From Flavobacteriales bacterium (GTDB lineage Bacteria > Bacteroidota > Bacteroidia > Flavobacteriales_F > PHOS-HE28), in assembly GCA_016705955.1 (NCBI GenBank), contig JADJKO010000002.1, positions 1 to 64,000 of the forward strand: 64,000 bases of DNA, read 5' to 3'. Each line of letters opens with the position of its first letter. Position 1 is the stretch's first letter. The notes beneath the pieces are model-generated. The model did not search any database, was not told the DNA's origin, and saw nothing but the letters and a program-made list of their open reading frames with translations. Below, in pieces: positions 33,332-43,798 of this stretch. Position numbers and translations under genes: made by a program.

Positions 33332-33478
33332 GGGCGTGAAACTCCGGGCTTATCACCCAGTGCGCTTCGACCTTAATGAGAGGTCTGGCAGGCTAAAGTG
33401 AGGGCACGTTTCCCGTCACCCTTCGTTTCGACGCAGCATCATGTAGGACCGCCTTATGGCGGTCCTCGTGTTTGCCAT

Positions 33479-34012
33479 TCATCCTAAATCAAGATTAAGT
33501 TCTTCCTCTCTTGACGCCTCAGTTAGATCGAGGCGCTCAAATTCATCGCTGAGCGGTTCTCGCCCTGGCCTAGGTTGATCTAAACCGGCGTCCCAGTACT
33601 CAACCAACCCCCAGTATATGTTGTGATTACCAACAGCGGTTCGGAATGGAATAGCCTTTCCTCCTTCGTTCTTCAGACCCTGCAAGGCGTTTCTAACGGA
33701 GAGCTTTACGCGCTTTTCCGTTAGTTTAGGGAAGGCCAAAAGACCAATCTCAACGAGTTTGTTTGCTCGAACAAATCGCCCTTCGTCCCGCAGAACACGC
33801 AACGCGAAATCCCTCCACCCACCATAGGCCGGAGCCGATATGCCAACGGCAACACCGTGTCGGCTTCTTAATGGGTTGTCGGATCCGTTCTTTCCGCGAA
33901 CCGAGCTAAGTTGTTCAATGGCATTATCTAGTTCTTCGATAGAAAGCTGAATCCTTCTTTGCTCCTTAGCAAGCTTATCTCGCTCAATACGAAGTACTTG
34001 AATGGCGTCCAT
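33479..34012 (-). CDS. Hypothetical protein with coiled coil and winged-helix-like region
   Basis: 177 residues. Residues 1-40 form a probable coiled coil (LRIERDKLAKEQRRIQLSIEELDNAIEQL). Residues ~65-135 (WRDFALRVLRDEGRFVRANKLVEIGLLAFPKLTEKRVKLSVRNALQGLKNEGGKAI) look like a helix-turn-helix/winged helix. Lower GC than the surroundings suggests horizontal acquisition. Could be a DNA-binding regulator; this is inference only. Confidence 0.6.
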   Translation of the reverse strand: MDAIQVLRIERDKLAKEQRRIQLSIEELDNAIEQLSSVRGKNGSDNPLRSRHGVAVGISAPAYGGWRDFALRVLRDEGRFVRANKLVEIGLLAFPKLTEKRVKLSVRNALQGLKNEGGKAIPFRTAVGNHNIYWGLVEYWDAGLDQPRPGREPLSDEFERLDLTEASREEELNLDLG

Positions 34013-34098
34013 GGTTGTCTGTGTTTCTTAGCGGTCGCAATGTAGATCCAGAGACACAACACAGACAAGGACATTATTCCCGGAGTTACTAACAATCT

Positions 34099-34127
34099 GG
34101 GTTGTTGGTTGTTGGTTGTTGGGTGGG
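34099..34127. repeat. TTGTTGG heptanucleotide repeat
   Basis: Three to four tandem copies of GTTGTTG/TTGTTGG. The same heptamer forms the arms of the palindrome inside allantoicase at 57629-57705. Confidence 0.7.
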
Positions 34128-34241
34128 ACAATGTCCGGATTGATGGCCTATGTTTCCCCGGCAGGGTGAGGACTCATTGTTGTCTTCTTTAAACGTTGCC
34201 AAAACGAATGGAAGACTGCTATTCTTGATCATGGGCATAAC

Positions 34242-35234
34242 CTACTCTGGTGAATAGACCTGATACCGTGTGCTCCGTCCACTTCCTTCTGCGTTCAGTC
34301 TTCTGGCATTCACCGCTTCCTTCAGATCCCGTGTCGCCGTTGCGGTGGAGATCCGTGGATAGAAGGCCATGTACTCGCGGCGTTGGAAAGCGCGCGATGC
34401 GTTCCCTTGGTGTTCCAACGCATGGAGGAAGCCTGCCACACGATCACCGGCGGACTTGACGGGATCGGAAGTAAGGAGCACTTCGGCCAAGGCTTCCTCG
34501 ATCCGCTCCAACATGTAGTTGATGAAGTCGCCGCAGTCGCCACGGCGGTCGGCGAATTCCAGCGCGGCATGGTACGCGGGTTCGGCACGGTGGATGAACG
34601 CTTCCACCGGCAGGTACCCGAAGACCGGCCAATGTGCCATGAGCAAGCGCCGTTGCCAGAGGCGAGCGAGTCGGCCATTTCCGGCGGTGAAGGGCCGCAG
34701 GTACACCATGCCGAAGTGCAATACGCAACTGGTGAGCAAGGGCGGGAAGTCGTCCTCCTCGGCATAGCGGAGGAGGTCCTGCATGGCGACGGGCAGGCCC
34801 TTGGCCGGTGCGGTGCGCAGCGGTTGCGGTTCGCCGTAGAACACCTCCATCGGGCCGGTGCGGTAGCGGCCGGCATCCACAGCAAGGCCGTGCATGAGCA
34901 CGCCGTGCGCTTGCCGGAGGTCCAGTTCCGCGAAGGGGTCGAGGTTCGTGAGCAGGTCGTAGGTGAGGTGTGTGTTCAGGGCTTCGAGCGCCGCCGGTCC
35001 TTGGGTGCTTGCCGAATGGTCCTCAGCGATGGCCGCCACGGGGTGCGGATCGAGGAGGCCGCCCTCGATCGCCAGGGTCGCGTGCACCGTGCTGGCCCGG
35101 TACACCTTGGCCGAGCCTTCCGGGGGGTGGTGAAGGTGCCGGGCCTGCACTTCACCCAGTTGCTGGTGGATCCTGGCCAGCAGGTTCAGCATGCGGGGGC
35201 TGATGGAGTGATAAGTGATGCTTCCGACGTCCAT
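34242..35234 (-). CDS. Fic/DOC family protein with degenerate catalytic motif
   Basis: 330 residues. Fic core: an inhibitory-type motif TVHATLAIEGG near residue 54, the AG-FRTG-like DAGRYRTGPMEVFYG, and the Fic loop. The canonical HPFx(D/E)GNGR reads RPFTAGNGR here: the catalytic His is Arg (R180) and the metal-binding acid is Ala (A184). The C-terminus looks like a winged helix (YMAFYPRISTATATRDLKEAVNARRL). Normal Fic enzymes transfer AMP to protein hydroxyls; this one is probably inactive or uses other chemistry. A standalone gene next to repeats. Confidence 0.85.
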   Translation of the reverse strand: MDVGSITYHSISPRMLNLLARIHQQLGEVQARHLHHPPEGSAKVYRASTVHATLAIEGGLLDPHPVAAIAEDHSASTQGPAALEALNTHLTYDLLTNLDPFAELDLRQAHGVLMHGLAVDAGRYRTGPMEVFYGEPQPLRTAPAKGLPVAMQDLLRYAEEDDFPPLLTSCVLHFGMVYLRPFTAGNGRLARLWQRRLLMAHWPVFGYLPVEAFIHRAEPAYHAALEFADRRGDCGDFINYMLERIEEALAEVLLTSDPVKSAGDRVAGFLHALEHQGNASRAFQRREYMAFYPRISTATATRDLKEAVNARRLNAEGSGRSTRYQVYSPE

Positions 35235-35454
35235 GATTCAGATCATATGATGCGAACAAATGTACGGTTGAGGGTTTCAGTTGTCGGGTGAATTCACCGC
35301 GTGGAAGGGCCCTGATCCGGGGCTCTTTTCGTACCCCTGGACCCGCGCGCAATCCTTAGAGCAGCAAGGCCAAGGGCGCGTGACCCGGGACCTGTTCGGA
35401 CACGAGTACCGCGAGCACGTCCCGGTGCCCACGAGAAATTTCAATGCACACCGG
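35235..35454. other. Intergenic between fic and the ribosomal operon
   Basis: I see no gene. A hairpin with a T-tract (AGGGCCC-TGAT-CCGGGGCTCTTTT, about 35307-35331) has no plus-strand gene before it. Confidence 0.5.
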
Positions 35455-35484
35455 TTGGTGGAAAAGGCAATTCAGCTACTTTCG
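35455..35484 (+). promoter_or_regulatory. Promoter of the str-S10-spc-alpha operon
   Basis: A TTG (35455) and TACTTTCG (35477-35484) with 19 bp between, matching the Bacteroidota -33/-7 arrangement. It lies about 60 nt upstream of rpsL. Confidence 0.55.
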
Positions 35485-35542
35485 CACCCCGTTTTCGCAG
35501 AGCTATGCGCGCAAACGCCTGAAAGCCAAGAGAAAGCACCAA

Positions 35543-35941
<399 letters not shown>

Positions 35942-36038
35942 ACCTCGACTCCGCTCGGTCTGACAATACACAAGATCGGTCTGACAACACACAAGAAAAG
36001 ACTCCGCTCGGCCTGAACAATTAGAAGGAATTGCAGTC
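35942..36038 (+). repeat. Short direct repeats between rpsL and rpsG
   Basis: GACTCCGCTCGGTCTGACAA and TCGGTCTGACAACACACAAG, then GACTCCGCTCGGCCTGA again, within 97 nt. The CTCGACTCCGCTCGG word is duplicated with small changes. Probably a small repeat inserted in the mRNA spacer. Confidence 0.55.
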
Positions 36039-36503
36039 ATGCGCAAGAAAGCAGTCAAGCACACCACGCTCCCCGATCCCAAGTTCGGCGACGTGCAAGT
36101 GACCAAGTTCGTGAACAACCTGATGTACGACGGCAAGAAGAGCAAGTCGTTCGACATCTTCTACAACGCCATTGAAATGGTGGCCGAGAAGAGCGGGGAG
36201 GACGGCTTGGAGATCTTCCGCAAGGCCCTCACGAACGTGACCCCCCAAGTGGAGGTCCGCTCGCGTCGTGTGGGTGGTGCCAACTTCCAGATCCCGCAGC
36301 AAGTGCGTGAGGAGCGGAAGCACAGCCTGGCCATGAAGTGGCTCATCGGCTACGCCCGTTCACGCAACGAGCGCAGCATGGCGCAGAAACTGGCGAATGA
36401 GATCCTCGCTGCCAGCAAGGAGGAAGGAGCAGCTTTCAAGAAGAAGGAGGAAGTACACAAGATGGCGGAAGCCAACAAGGCGTTCAGCCACTTCCGCTTC
36501 TGA
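36039..36503 (+). CDS. rpsG: 30S ribosomal protein S7
   Basis: 154 residues with the family start MRKKAVKHTTLPDPKFGDVQVTKFVNNLMYDGKKS. It binds the 3' major domain of 16S rRNA and starts assembly of the 30S head. Second gene of the str operon, 23 nt before fusA. Confidence 0.96.
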   Translation: MRKKAVKHTTLPDPKFGDVQVTKFVNNLMYDGKKSKSFDIFYNAIEMVAEKSGEDGLEIFRKALTNVTPQVEVRSRRVGGANFQIPQQVREERKHSLAMKWLIGYARSRNERSMAQKLANEILAASKEEGAAFKKKEEVHKMAEANKAFSHFRF

Positions 36504-36526
36504 TCAATCGGTAGAGCAAGAGAGCA

Positions 36527-38641
36527 ATGGCCAAGAGGGACCTGACATTCACGCGCAACATCGGCATCATGGCGCACATCGATGCCGGGAAGACGACCAC
36601 GTCCGAACGCATCCTCTATTACACCGGCCTGGTCCACAAGATCGGCGAGGTACACGATGGAGCGGCGACCATGGACTGGATGGCCCAGGAGCAGGAGCGT
36701 GGTATCACCATCACCAGTGCGGCCACCACCACCAGCTGGGACTACCGCGGTGACAAGTACAAGATCAACCTGATCGATACGCCGGGCCACGTGGACTTCA
36801 CCGTGGAGGTGGAGCGCAGCTTGCGCGTATTGGACGGTGCTGTTGCGCTGTTCTGCGCCGTGGGCGGTGTGGAGCCCCAGAGCGAGACCGTGTGGCGCCA
36901 AGCCAACAAATACAAAGTGCCGCGCATCGGCTTCGTGAACAAGATGGACCGCAGCGGTGCGGACTTCTTCAGCGTGGTGGCGCAGATCCGCGAGCGTTTG
37001 GGTGCGAACCCGGTTCCACTTCAAGTACCCATCGGTGCCGAAGCGGAGTTCTTGGGTGTGGTCGATCTGATCAACAACCGCGGGATGGTATGGAACGAGT
37101 CGGATCAGGGCATGACCTGGAACGAGGTTCCCATCCCGGAGGATCTGGTGGATACCGTGAAGGAGTGGCGCGACAAGTTGATCGAAGCTGTGGCCGAGAG
37201 CGACGACAAGTTGATGGAGAAGTATTTCGCTGATCCCAATTCCCTCACGGAAGCGGAGATCATGAATGCGGTCCGCATCAGCACGATCAACATGAGCATC
37301 ACGCCGATCCTCTGTGGCAGTGCCTTCAAGAACAAGGGGGTGCAGACCATGTTGGATGCGGTGATGGCCTACTTGCCGAGCCCGATGGACATCGAAGCGG
37401 TGATCGGGATCAACCCGGAAACCGATGAAGAGGCCATCCGCCATCCGGATCCCGATGAACCATTCGCCGCGTTGGCCTTCAAGATCGCTACCGATCCGTT
37501 CGTGGGTCGTCTGGCATTCTTCCGCGCCTATAGCGGTGTGTTGAATGCAGGTAGCTACGTGTTGAACACACGCAGCGACAAGAAGGAGCGGATCAGCCGC
37601 ATCTTCCAGATGCACTCCAACAAGCAGAATCCTGTTGAGCAGATCGCGGCCGGTGATATCGGCGCAGCGGTCGGCTTCAAGGACATTCGCACGGGCGATA
37701 CGCTCTGTGCCGAGGACCATCCGATCGTGCTGGAGAGCATGAGCTTCCCCGAGCCGGTAATCGGTATCGCGGTGGAGCCCAAGACCCAAGCGGACCTGGA
37801 CAAGATGGGCGCTGCTCTGGCGAAACTCGCCGAGGAGGACCCGACCTTCAAGGTCCACACCGATGATGAGACCGGCCAGACCGTGATCAGCGGGATGGGC
37901 GAATTGCACTTGGAGATCCTCGTGGACCGCATGAAGCGCGAGTTCAAGGTGGAGTGCAACCAAGGCGCACCGCAGGTGAAGTACAAGGAGGCGATCACCG
38001 CCATGGTGGAGCACCGCGAATTGTACAAGAAGCAGACGGGTGGTCGCGGAAAGTTCGCGGACATCCATGTGCGCATCGAGCCACAGACCGATCCGGAGAA
38101 GACCGGCCTGGAGTTCGTGGACGAGATCAAGGGTGGTTCCATTCCGAAGGAATTCGTCGGGCCGGTTTCCAAGGGCTTCGAGGCTTCCCTCAAGAACGGT
38201 GTGCTCGCGGGCTATCCCATGGAGAGCTTGAAGGTGACGCTGTATGATGGATCCTTCCACAACGTGGACTCCGATGCGTTGAGCTTCGAGATCTGCGCGA
38301 AGTCCGCCTTCCGTTCCGCCATACCCAAGTGCAAGCCGGTCCTGTTGGAGCCCGTGATGAAGATCGAGGTGGTGACACCCGAGGAGAACATGGGTGACAT
38401 CGTCGGCGACCTCAACCGTCGTCGCGGTACCATCGATGGCATGGAGGACCGCGCCGGAGCCAAGGCGATCAAGGGCAAGGTGCCGTTGAGCGAGATGTTC
38501 GGCTACGTGACCTCCTTGCGTACCATGAGTTCCGGACGTGCAAGCAGCACCATGGAATTCAGCCACTACCAGAATGCACCCAATAACGTGACCGAAGCCG
38601 TCCTGGCCAAGGTGCGTGGTAAAGTCCCAGCCAAAGCATAG
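36527..38641 (+). CDS. fusA: Elongation factor G
   Basis: 704 residues. GTPase motifs G1 AHIDAGKTTTSERILYYTG, G3 DTPGHVDFT and G4 NKMDR are intact, and domain IV-V sequence (GFEASLKNGVLAGYPMESLKVTLYDGS) is full length. It drives tRNA-mRNA translocation. The next gene is rpsJ, with no tuf gene between, as usual in Bacteroidota. Confidence 0.97.
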   Translation: MAKRDLTFTRNIGIMAHIDAGKTTTSERILYYTGLVHKIGEVHDGAATMDWMAQEQERGITITSAATTTSWDYRGDKYKINLIDTPGHVDFTVEVERSLRVLDGAVALFCAVGGVEPQSETVWRQANKYKVPRIGFVNKMDRSGADFFSVVAQIRERLGANPVPLQVPIGAEAEFLGVVDLINNRGMVWNESDQGMTWNEVPIPEDLVDTVKEWRDKLIEAVAESDDKLMEKYFADPNSLTEAEIMNAVRISTINMSITPILCGSAFKNKGVQTMLDAVMAYLPSPMDIEAVIGINPETDEEAIRHPDPDEPFAALAFKIATDPFVGRLAFFRAYSGVLNAGSYVLNTRSDKKERISRIFQMHSNKQNPVEQIAAGDIGAAVGFKDIRTGDTLCAEDHPIVLESMSFPEPVIGIAVEPKTQADLDKMGAALAKLAEEDPTFKVHTDDETGQTVISGMGELHLEILVDRMKREFKVECNQGAPQVKYKEAITAMVEHRELYKKQTGGRGKFADIHVRIEPQTDPEKTGLEFVDEIKGGSIPKEFVGPVSKGFEASLKNGVLAGYPMESLKVTLYDGSFHNVDSDALSFEICAKSAFRSAIPKCKPVLLEPVMKIEVVTPEENMGDIVGDLNRRRGTIDGMEDRAGAKAIKGKVPLSEMFGYVTSLRTMSSGRASSTMEFSHYQNAPNNVTEAVLAKVRGKVPAKA

Positions 38642-38646
38642 ACCCG

Positions 38647-38952
38647 ATGACCCAGAAGATCAGGATCAAGTTGAGGTCGTACGACCACAACCTCGTCGAC
38701 AAGAGCGCCGAGAAGATCGTGAAAACGGTGAAGAGTACCGGTGCCGTGGTAAGCGGTCCCGTGCCTCTACCAACCCACAAGCGGATCTTCACCGTGCTGC
38801 GCTCGCCGCACGTGAACAAGAAAGCGCGTGAGCAATTCCAGTTGTGCAGCTACAAGCGCATGATGGACATCTACAGCTCGTCCTCCAAGACGATCGATGC
38901 CCTGATGAAGCTCGAACTGCCCAGCGGTGTGGACGTGGAGATCAAGGTCTGA
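38647..38952 (+). CDS. rpsJ: 30S ribosomal protein S10
   Basis: 101 residues (MTQKIRIKLRSYDHNLVDKSAEKIV...GVDVEIKV). Starts the S10 operon 5 nt after fusA. Also acts as NusE in antitermination. Confidence 0.97.
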   Translation: MTQKIRIKLRSYDHNLVDKSAEKIVKTVKSTGAVVSGPVPLPTHKRIFTVLRSPHVNKKAREQFQLCSYKRMMDIYSSSSKTIDALMKLELPSGVDVEIKV

Positions 38953-38999
38953 TAGAAACTGTAAGGACTCGAAATTTCGCGCCCCAACAATAAGAAGCC

Positions 39000-39617
39000 A
39001 TGAGCGGATTGATCGGTAAGAAAATAGGGATGACCAGCTTGTTCGACGCGGACGGCAGCCTTGTGGCATGCACCGTGATCGAGGCGACCCCGAACGTGGT
39101 AAGCCACGTGAAGACCATGGAGAAGGACGGCTATGAGGCTGTCCAACTCGCGTATGGTGAGCGTGGCATGAAGAACGCCACCGCTCCGTCGGTCGGTCAC
39201 TACAAGAAGGCCAACACCACGCCCAAGGTGAAGGCGCACGAGTTCGTGGCCTTCGAGAACGAATTGAAGCTCGGTGACCAAGTGGGCGTCGACCTCTTCG
39301 AGGAAGGCTCCTACGTTACGGTTACCGGCAACGGCAAGGGCAAAGGCTTCCAAGGTGTGGTCAAACGGCACGGCTTCAGCGGTGTCGGCGAGGCCACCCA
39401 CGGACAGCACGACCGTAACCGCGCTCCCGGTTCACTCGGCGGAAGTTCGTACCCCGCTCGCGTGTTCAAGGGCATGCGCATGGCAGGCCGCACAGGCGGA
39501 ACGAAGATCACCACCGAGAACCTGAAGGTGGTGAAAGTGGACGCGACCAAGAACCTGTTGTTGCTCAAGGGTACCGTTCCCGGTGCCAAGGGTAGCATCG
39601 TGATCATCTGGAAGTAA
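39000..39617 (+). CDS. rplC: 50S ribosomal protein L3
   Basis: 205 residues. MSGLIGKKIGMTSLFDADGSLVACTVIEA start; GQHDRNRAPGSLGGSSYPARVFKGMRMAGRTGG is the loop reaching toward the peptidyl transferase centre. One nt separates it from rplD. Confidence 0.96.
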   Translation: MSGLIGKKIGMTSLFDADGSLVACTVIEATPNVVSHVKTMEKDGYEAVQLAYGERGMKNATAPSVGHYKKANTTPKVKAHEFVAFENELKLGDQVGVDLFEEGSYVTVTGNGKGKGFQGVVKRHGFSGVGEATHGQHDRNRAPGSLGGSSYPARVFKGMRMAGRTGGTKITTENLKVVKVDATKNLLLLKGTVPGAKGSIVIIWK

Positions 39618-39618
39618 G

Positions 39619-40248
39619 ATGGAACTAGACATCTTCGGAAAGGACGGCAAGTCCACCGGCAAAAAGGCCAAGCTCAGCGACGCGGTGTTCGGTATCGAAC
39701 CGAACGACCACGCGATCTGGCTGGACGTGAAACAACATTTGGCCAACAAGCGCCAGGGTACCGCCAAGACGCTCGAGAAGAGCGAGGTGAGCGGCAGCAC
39801 CAAGAAGTTGCACCGCCAGAAGGGCACCGGTGGCAGCCGTAAAGGCTCCATCAAGAGTCCGCTGTTCCCCGGTGGTGCACGCGTGTTCGGTCCGCGTCCG
39901 CGCGACTACCACTTCAAATTGAACAAGAAGGTGAAGGACCTCGCCCGTCGCAGCGCCCTCACTTACAAGGCGAAGGATGGTTCCTTGAAGGTGATCGATG
40001 CCTTGAGCATGACCGCCCCGAAGACCAGCGAATACGCTGCGCTCCTGAAGGCCTTCGAACTCACCACGCGCAAGAGCGTGTTGGTGGTGAATGCCAAGGA
40101 CGACAACCTGTTGTTGAGCGCCCGCAACCTCCAGCGCACGCGTGTGGTGGTGGCCAGCGAGCTCAACACGTACGATATCATGAATGCCAATGGGCTCATC
40201 ATCGCGAAGGACGCGATCGCCGCATTGGAAGCAACCCTCAGCAAATAA
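39619..40248 (+). CDS. rplD: 50S ribosomal protein L4
   Basis: 209 residues. RQKGTGGSRKGSIKSPLFPGGARVFGPRPRDY is the internal loop that lines the exit tunnel. In many bacteria L4 also regulates its own operon; no such leader is recognised here. Confidence 0.96.
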   Translation: MELDIFGKDGKSTGKKAKLSDAVFGIEPNDHAIWLDVKQHLANKRQGTAKTLEKSEVSGSTKKLHRQKGTGGSRKGSIKSPLFPGGARVFGPRPRDYHFKLNKKVKDLARRSALTYKAKDGSLKVIDALSMTAPKTSEYAALLKAFELTTRKSVLVVNAKDDNLLLSARNLQRTRVVVASELNTYDIMNANGLIIAKDAIAALEATLSK

Positions 40249-40251
40249 GCC

Positions 40252-40545
40252 ATGGGACCGATCATCATCCGACCGATCGTCACTGAAAAGATGACGGCAC
40301 AAGGCGAGAAGGAGAACCGTTACGGCTTCGTCGTCGCTCCGACCAGCAACAAAGTGCAGATCAAGCAAGCGGTGGAGAAGGAGTACAGCGTGACCGTGAC
40401 CGGCGTGCGCACCATGATCTGCGGTGGCAAGCGTCGCACCCGTTACACCAAGAACCTCATCCTGCGTGGCCGCACCTCTTCCTACAAGAAGGCGATCGTG
40501 ACCGTGCAGAAGGGTGAGGCCATCGATCTCTACAGCAGCATCTAA
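40252..40545 (+). CDS. rplW: 50S ribosomal protein L23
   Basis: 97 residues (MGPIIIRPIVTEKMTAQGEKENRYGFVV). Sits at the tunnel exit and docks SRP and trigger factor. 3 nt after rplD. Confidence 0.96.
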   Translation: MGPIIIRPIVTEKMTAQGEKENRYGFVVAPTSNKVQIKQAVEKEYSVTVTGVRTMICGGKRRTRYTKNLILRGRTSSYKKAIVTVQKGEAIDLYSSI

Positions 40546-40548
40546 GCC

Positions 40549-41388
<840 letters not shown>

Positions 41389-41400
41389 TCCTGAATAGAT

Positions 41401-41670
41401 ATGAGTCGTTCACTCAAGAAACCACCGTTCGTCCACTACAAGCTGACCAAGCGTGTGGGCGAAGCACTGACCTCGGGTAAGAAGAACGTGATCAAGACCT
41501 GGTCGCGCGCTTCCACCATCACGCCGGAGTTCGTTGGACTCACGATCGCCGTTCACAACGGCAACAAGTTCATCCCCGTGTATGTAACGGAGAACATGGT
41601 CGGTCACAAGCTCGGAGAATTCTCCCCGACGCGTGTGTTCCGTGGCCACTCCGGTAACAAGCAGAACTGA
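41401..41670 (+). CDS. rpsS: 30S ribosomal protein S19
   Basis: 89 residues (MSRSLKKPPFVHYKLTKRV...KLGEFSPTRVFRGHSG). Binds the head of 16S rRNA with S13. Confidence 0.96.
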   Translation: MSRSLKKPPFVHYKLTKRVGEALTSGKKNVIKTWSRASTITPEFVGLTIAVHNGNKFIPVYVTENMVGHKLGEFSPTRVFRGHSGNKQN

Positions 41671-41676
41671 TAGACC

Positions 41677-42078
41677 ATGGGAGCTCGTAAGAAAATAGCA
41701 GCGGACAAGCGCAAGGAGGCCATGAAGACGGTGGCCGTCGCGCACCTGCGCAACCTGCCCACCTCGCCGCGCCGCATGCGCCAGGTGGCCGATCTCATCC
41801 GCGGTGTGGAAGTGGACAAAGCGTTGGGCATCCTTCGCTTCAGCACACGCCACAGCAGCCGCGATCTGGAGAAGTTGCTCATGAGCGCGATCGCCAACTG
41901 GGAAGCCAAGAACGATGGCCGCAAAGCGGACAGCGCTGGCCTCGTGGTGAAGAGCATCCAAGTGAACGAAGCACGCGGATTGAAGCGCATGCTTCCCGCT
42001 CCGCAGGGCCGCGCCTACCGCATGGTGAAGCGCAGCAACCACGTGAGCCTCATCGTTGATTCAACCACAGCAGCCTAA
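41677..42078 (+). CDS. rplV: 50S ribosomal protein L22
   Basis: 133 residues. RNLPTSPRRMRQVADLIRGVEVDKALGILRF and the hairpin KRMLPAPQGRAYRMVKRSNHVSLIV that extends into the exit tunnel are typical. Confidence 0.95.
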   Translation: MGARKKIAADKRKEAMKTVAVAHLRNLPTSPRRMRQVADLIRGVEVDKALGILRFSTRHSSRDLEKLLMSAIANWEAKNDGRKADSAGLVVKSIQVNEARGLKRMLPAPQGRAYRMVKRSNHVSLIVDSTTAA

Positions 42079-42096
42079 GTCAAGACAGCGACCACT

Positions 42097-42873
42097 ATGG
42101 GACAGAAAGCACATCCTACCGGACAGCGCCTCGGCTACATCAAGGGCTGGGACAGCAACTGGTACGGCGGGAACGACTACGCCGACAAGTTGGTGGAGGA
42201 CGAGAAGATCCGCCTGTACCTCATGGCCCGCCTGAAGAAGGCGAGCGTGAGCAAGATCGTGATCGAGCGCACGTTGAAGCTCGTGACCATCACCATCAAT
42301 ACCGCCCGACCTGGTGTCATCATCGGAAAGGGTGGTGCGGAAGTGGACAAGTTGCGCGAGGAGCTCAAGAAGCTCACCGGCAAGGACGTCCAGATCAACA
42401 TCTTCGAGATCAAGCGTCCGGAATTGGATGCCCGTCTGGTCGCTGACAGCATCGCTCGCCAGTTGGAGGGCCGCATCAGCTTCCGCCGCGCCATGAAGAT
42501 GGCCGTGGCCAGCAGCATGCGCATGGGTGCCGAGGGCATCAAGCTTACGGTGTCCGGCCGATTGAACGGTGCGGAGATCGCACGGACCGAGAGCTACCGC
42601 GAGGGCCGCGTGCCGTTGCACACGCTGCGTGCCGATATCGATTTCGCGATCACCGAGGCGCACACCAAGATGGGTCGCATCGGGATCAAGTGCTGGATCA
42701 TGCGTGGCGAGGTGTTCGGTCGTCGTGACCTGAGCCCGAACGTGGGTCAGCCCAAGGGTGGACCATCCGGTCCGCGCATGGGTGGCGACCGTCCGGAGCG
42801 TCGCGAGCGCCGTGGAGGAGCAGGAGAACGCCGTGGCGGTGATCGCCGTGGTGGAAACACACGTAACAGCTAA
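42097..42873 (+). CDS. rpsC: 30S ribosomal protein S3
   Basis: 258 residues. KH domain motif GVIIGKGGAEVDKLREELKKL; conserved start MGQKAHPTGQRLGYIKGWDSNW. The last ~40 residues are an Arg/Gly-rich extension (GGDRPERRERRGGAGERRGG), longer than in E. coli and likely flexible RNA-binding. Confidence 0.96.
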   Translation: MGQKAHPTGQRLGYIKGWDSNWYGGNDYADKLVEDEKIRLYLMARLKKASVSKIVIERTLKLVTITINTARPGVIIGKGGAEVDKLREELKKLTGKDVQINIFEIKRPELDARLVADSIARQLEGRISFRRAMKMAVASSMRMGAEGIKLTVSGRLNGAEIARTESYREGRVPLHTLRADIDFAITEAHTKMGRIGIKCWIMRGEVFGRRDLSPNVGQPKGGPSGPRMGGDRPERRERRGGAGERRGGDRRGGNTRNS

Positions 42874-42878
42874 GAGCC

Positions 42879-43301
42879 ATGTTGCAACCGAAGCGCAGCA
42901 AACGCCGCAATATGCACAAGGGCCGCATGAAAGGGCAGGCCCAACGCGGACATCGTGTAGCCCTTGGATCCTTCGGACTGAAGGCCATGGAGAGCGTATG
43001 GCTCACCGGCCGCCAGATCGAAGCAGCCCGCGTGGCCCTCACCCGCTACATGAAGCGTGAAGGTCAGGTGTGGATCAAGGTGTTCCCGGACAAGCCGGTT
43101 ACCAGCAAACCTGCTGAGGTGCGTATGGGTAAGGGCAAGGGTTCACTGGACCATTGGGTGGCGGTATGCCATGCCGGTCGCATCATCTTCGAAGTGGACG
43201 GCGTGCCGATGGCCACCGCCCAGGAGGCGTTGCGTTTGGCGGCCCAGAAGCTGCCGATCCCGACCAAGTTCGTGACACGCGAGGATTACGACGGTCAATA
43301 A
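42879..43301 (+). CDS. rplP: 50S ribosomal protein L16
   Basis: 140 residues (MLQPKRSKRRNMHKGRMKGQAQRGHRVALGSFGLKAME). Contacts tRNA in the A/P sites. Follows rpsC after 5 nt. Confidence 0.96.
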   Translation: MLQPKRSKRRNMHKGRMKGQAQRGHRVALGSFGLKAMESVWLTGRQIEAARVALTRYMKREGQVWIKVFPDKPVTSKPAEVRMGKGKGSLDHWVAVCHAGRIIFEVDGVPMATAQEALRLAAQKLPIPTKFVTREDYDGQ

Positions 43302-43310
43302 GCGGAAGCC

Positions 43311-43514
43311 ATGAAGAAGAAAGGACTTGAATTGAAGGACCTGAACGTGCAGGAGCTACAGGACAAACTGAAGGAGGAGCGTACTGCGCTCACCAAGGTG
43401 CGTTTCAGCCACACGGTCAGCCCCGTAGAGAACCCGATGCAGCTGCGCTCCAAGCGCAAGGAAGTGGCCCGCATCCTTACCGAACTGCGCAAGCGCGAAC
43501 TCACTGCGAAATGA
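43311..43514 (+). CDS. rpmC: 50S ribosomal protein L29
   Basis: 67 residues (LKDLNVQELQDKLKEERTALTKVRFSHTVSPVENP...). Ends in an ATGA overlap with rpsQ. Confidence 0.94.
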   Translation: MKKKGLELKDLNVQELQDKLKEERTALTKVRFSHTVSPVENPMQLRSKRKEVARILTELRKRELTAK

Positions 43515-43786
43515 GCAACGAGACCACCACCATCGAACGCAACCTCCGCAAGGAGCGTGTGGGCGTCGTGACCAGCGACAAGATGGCCAAGAGCATCACT
43601 GTTATTGTTGAGCGACGGGTGATGCACCCCAAGTACGGCAAGTTCGTGAAGCGTTCCAGCAAGTTCATGGCGCATGACGAGAAGGGCGATGCCCACGTCG
43701 GCGATACCGTGCGCATCGCGGAGACCCGCCCCATGAGCAAACTCAAGCGCTGGCGCTTGGTCGAGGTCGTAGAACGCGCCAAGTAA
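43511..43786 (+). CDS. rpsQ: 30S ribosomal protein S17
   Basis: 91 residues; RVGVVTSDKMAKSITVIVERRVMHPKYGKFVKRSSKF is the OB-fold core. Start overlaps the rpmC stop by four bases. Confidence 0.96.
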   Translation: MSNETTTIERNLRKERVGVVTSDKMAKSITVIVERRVMHPKYGKFVKRSSKFMAHDEKGDAHVGDTVRIAETRPMSKLKRWRLVEVVERAK

Positions 43787-43798
43787 TATCCTAGAGCG

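Noticed and set aside
36350..38566. 738-residue minus-strand frame opposite fusA
   Set aside because: Antisense shadow of EF-G.
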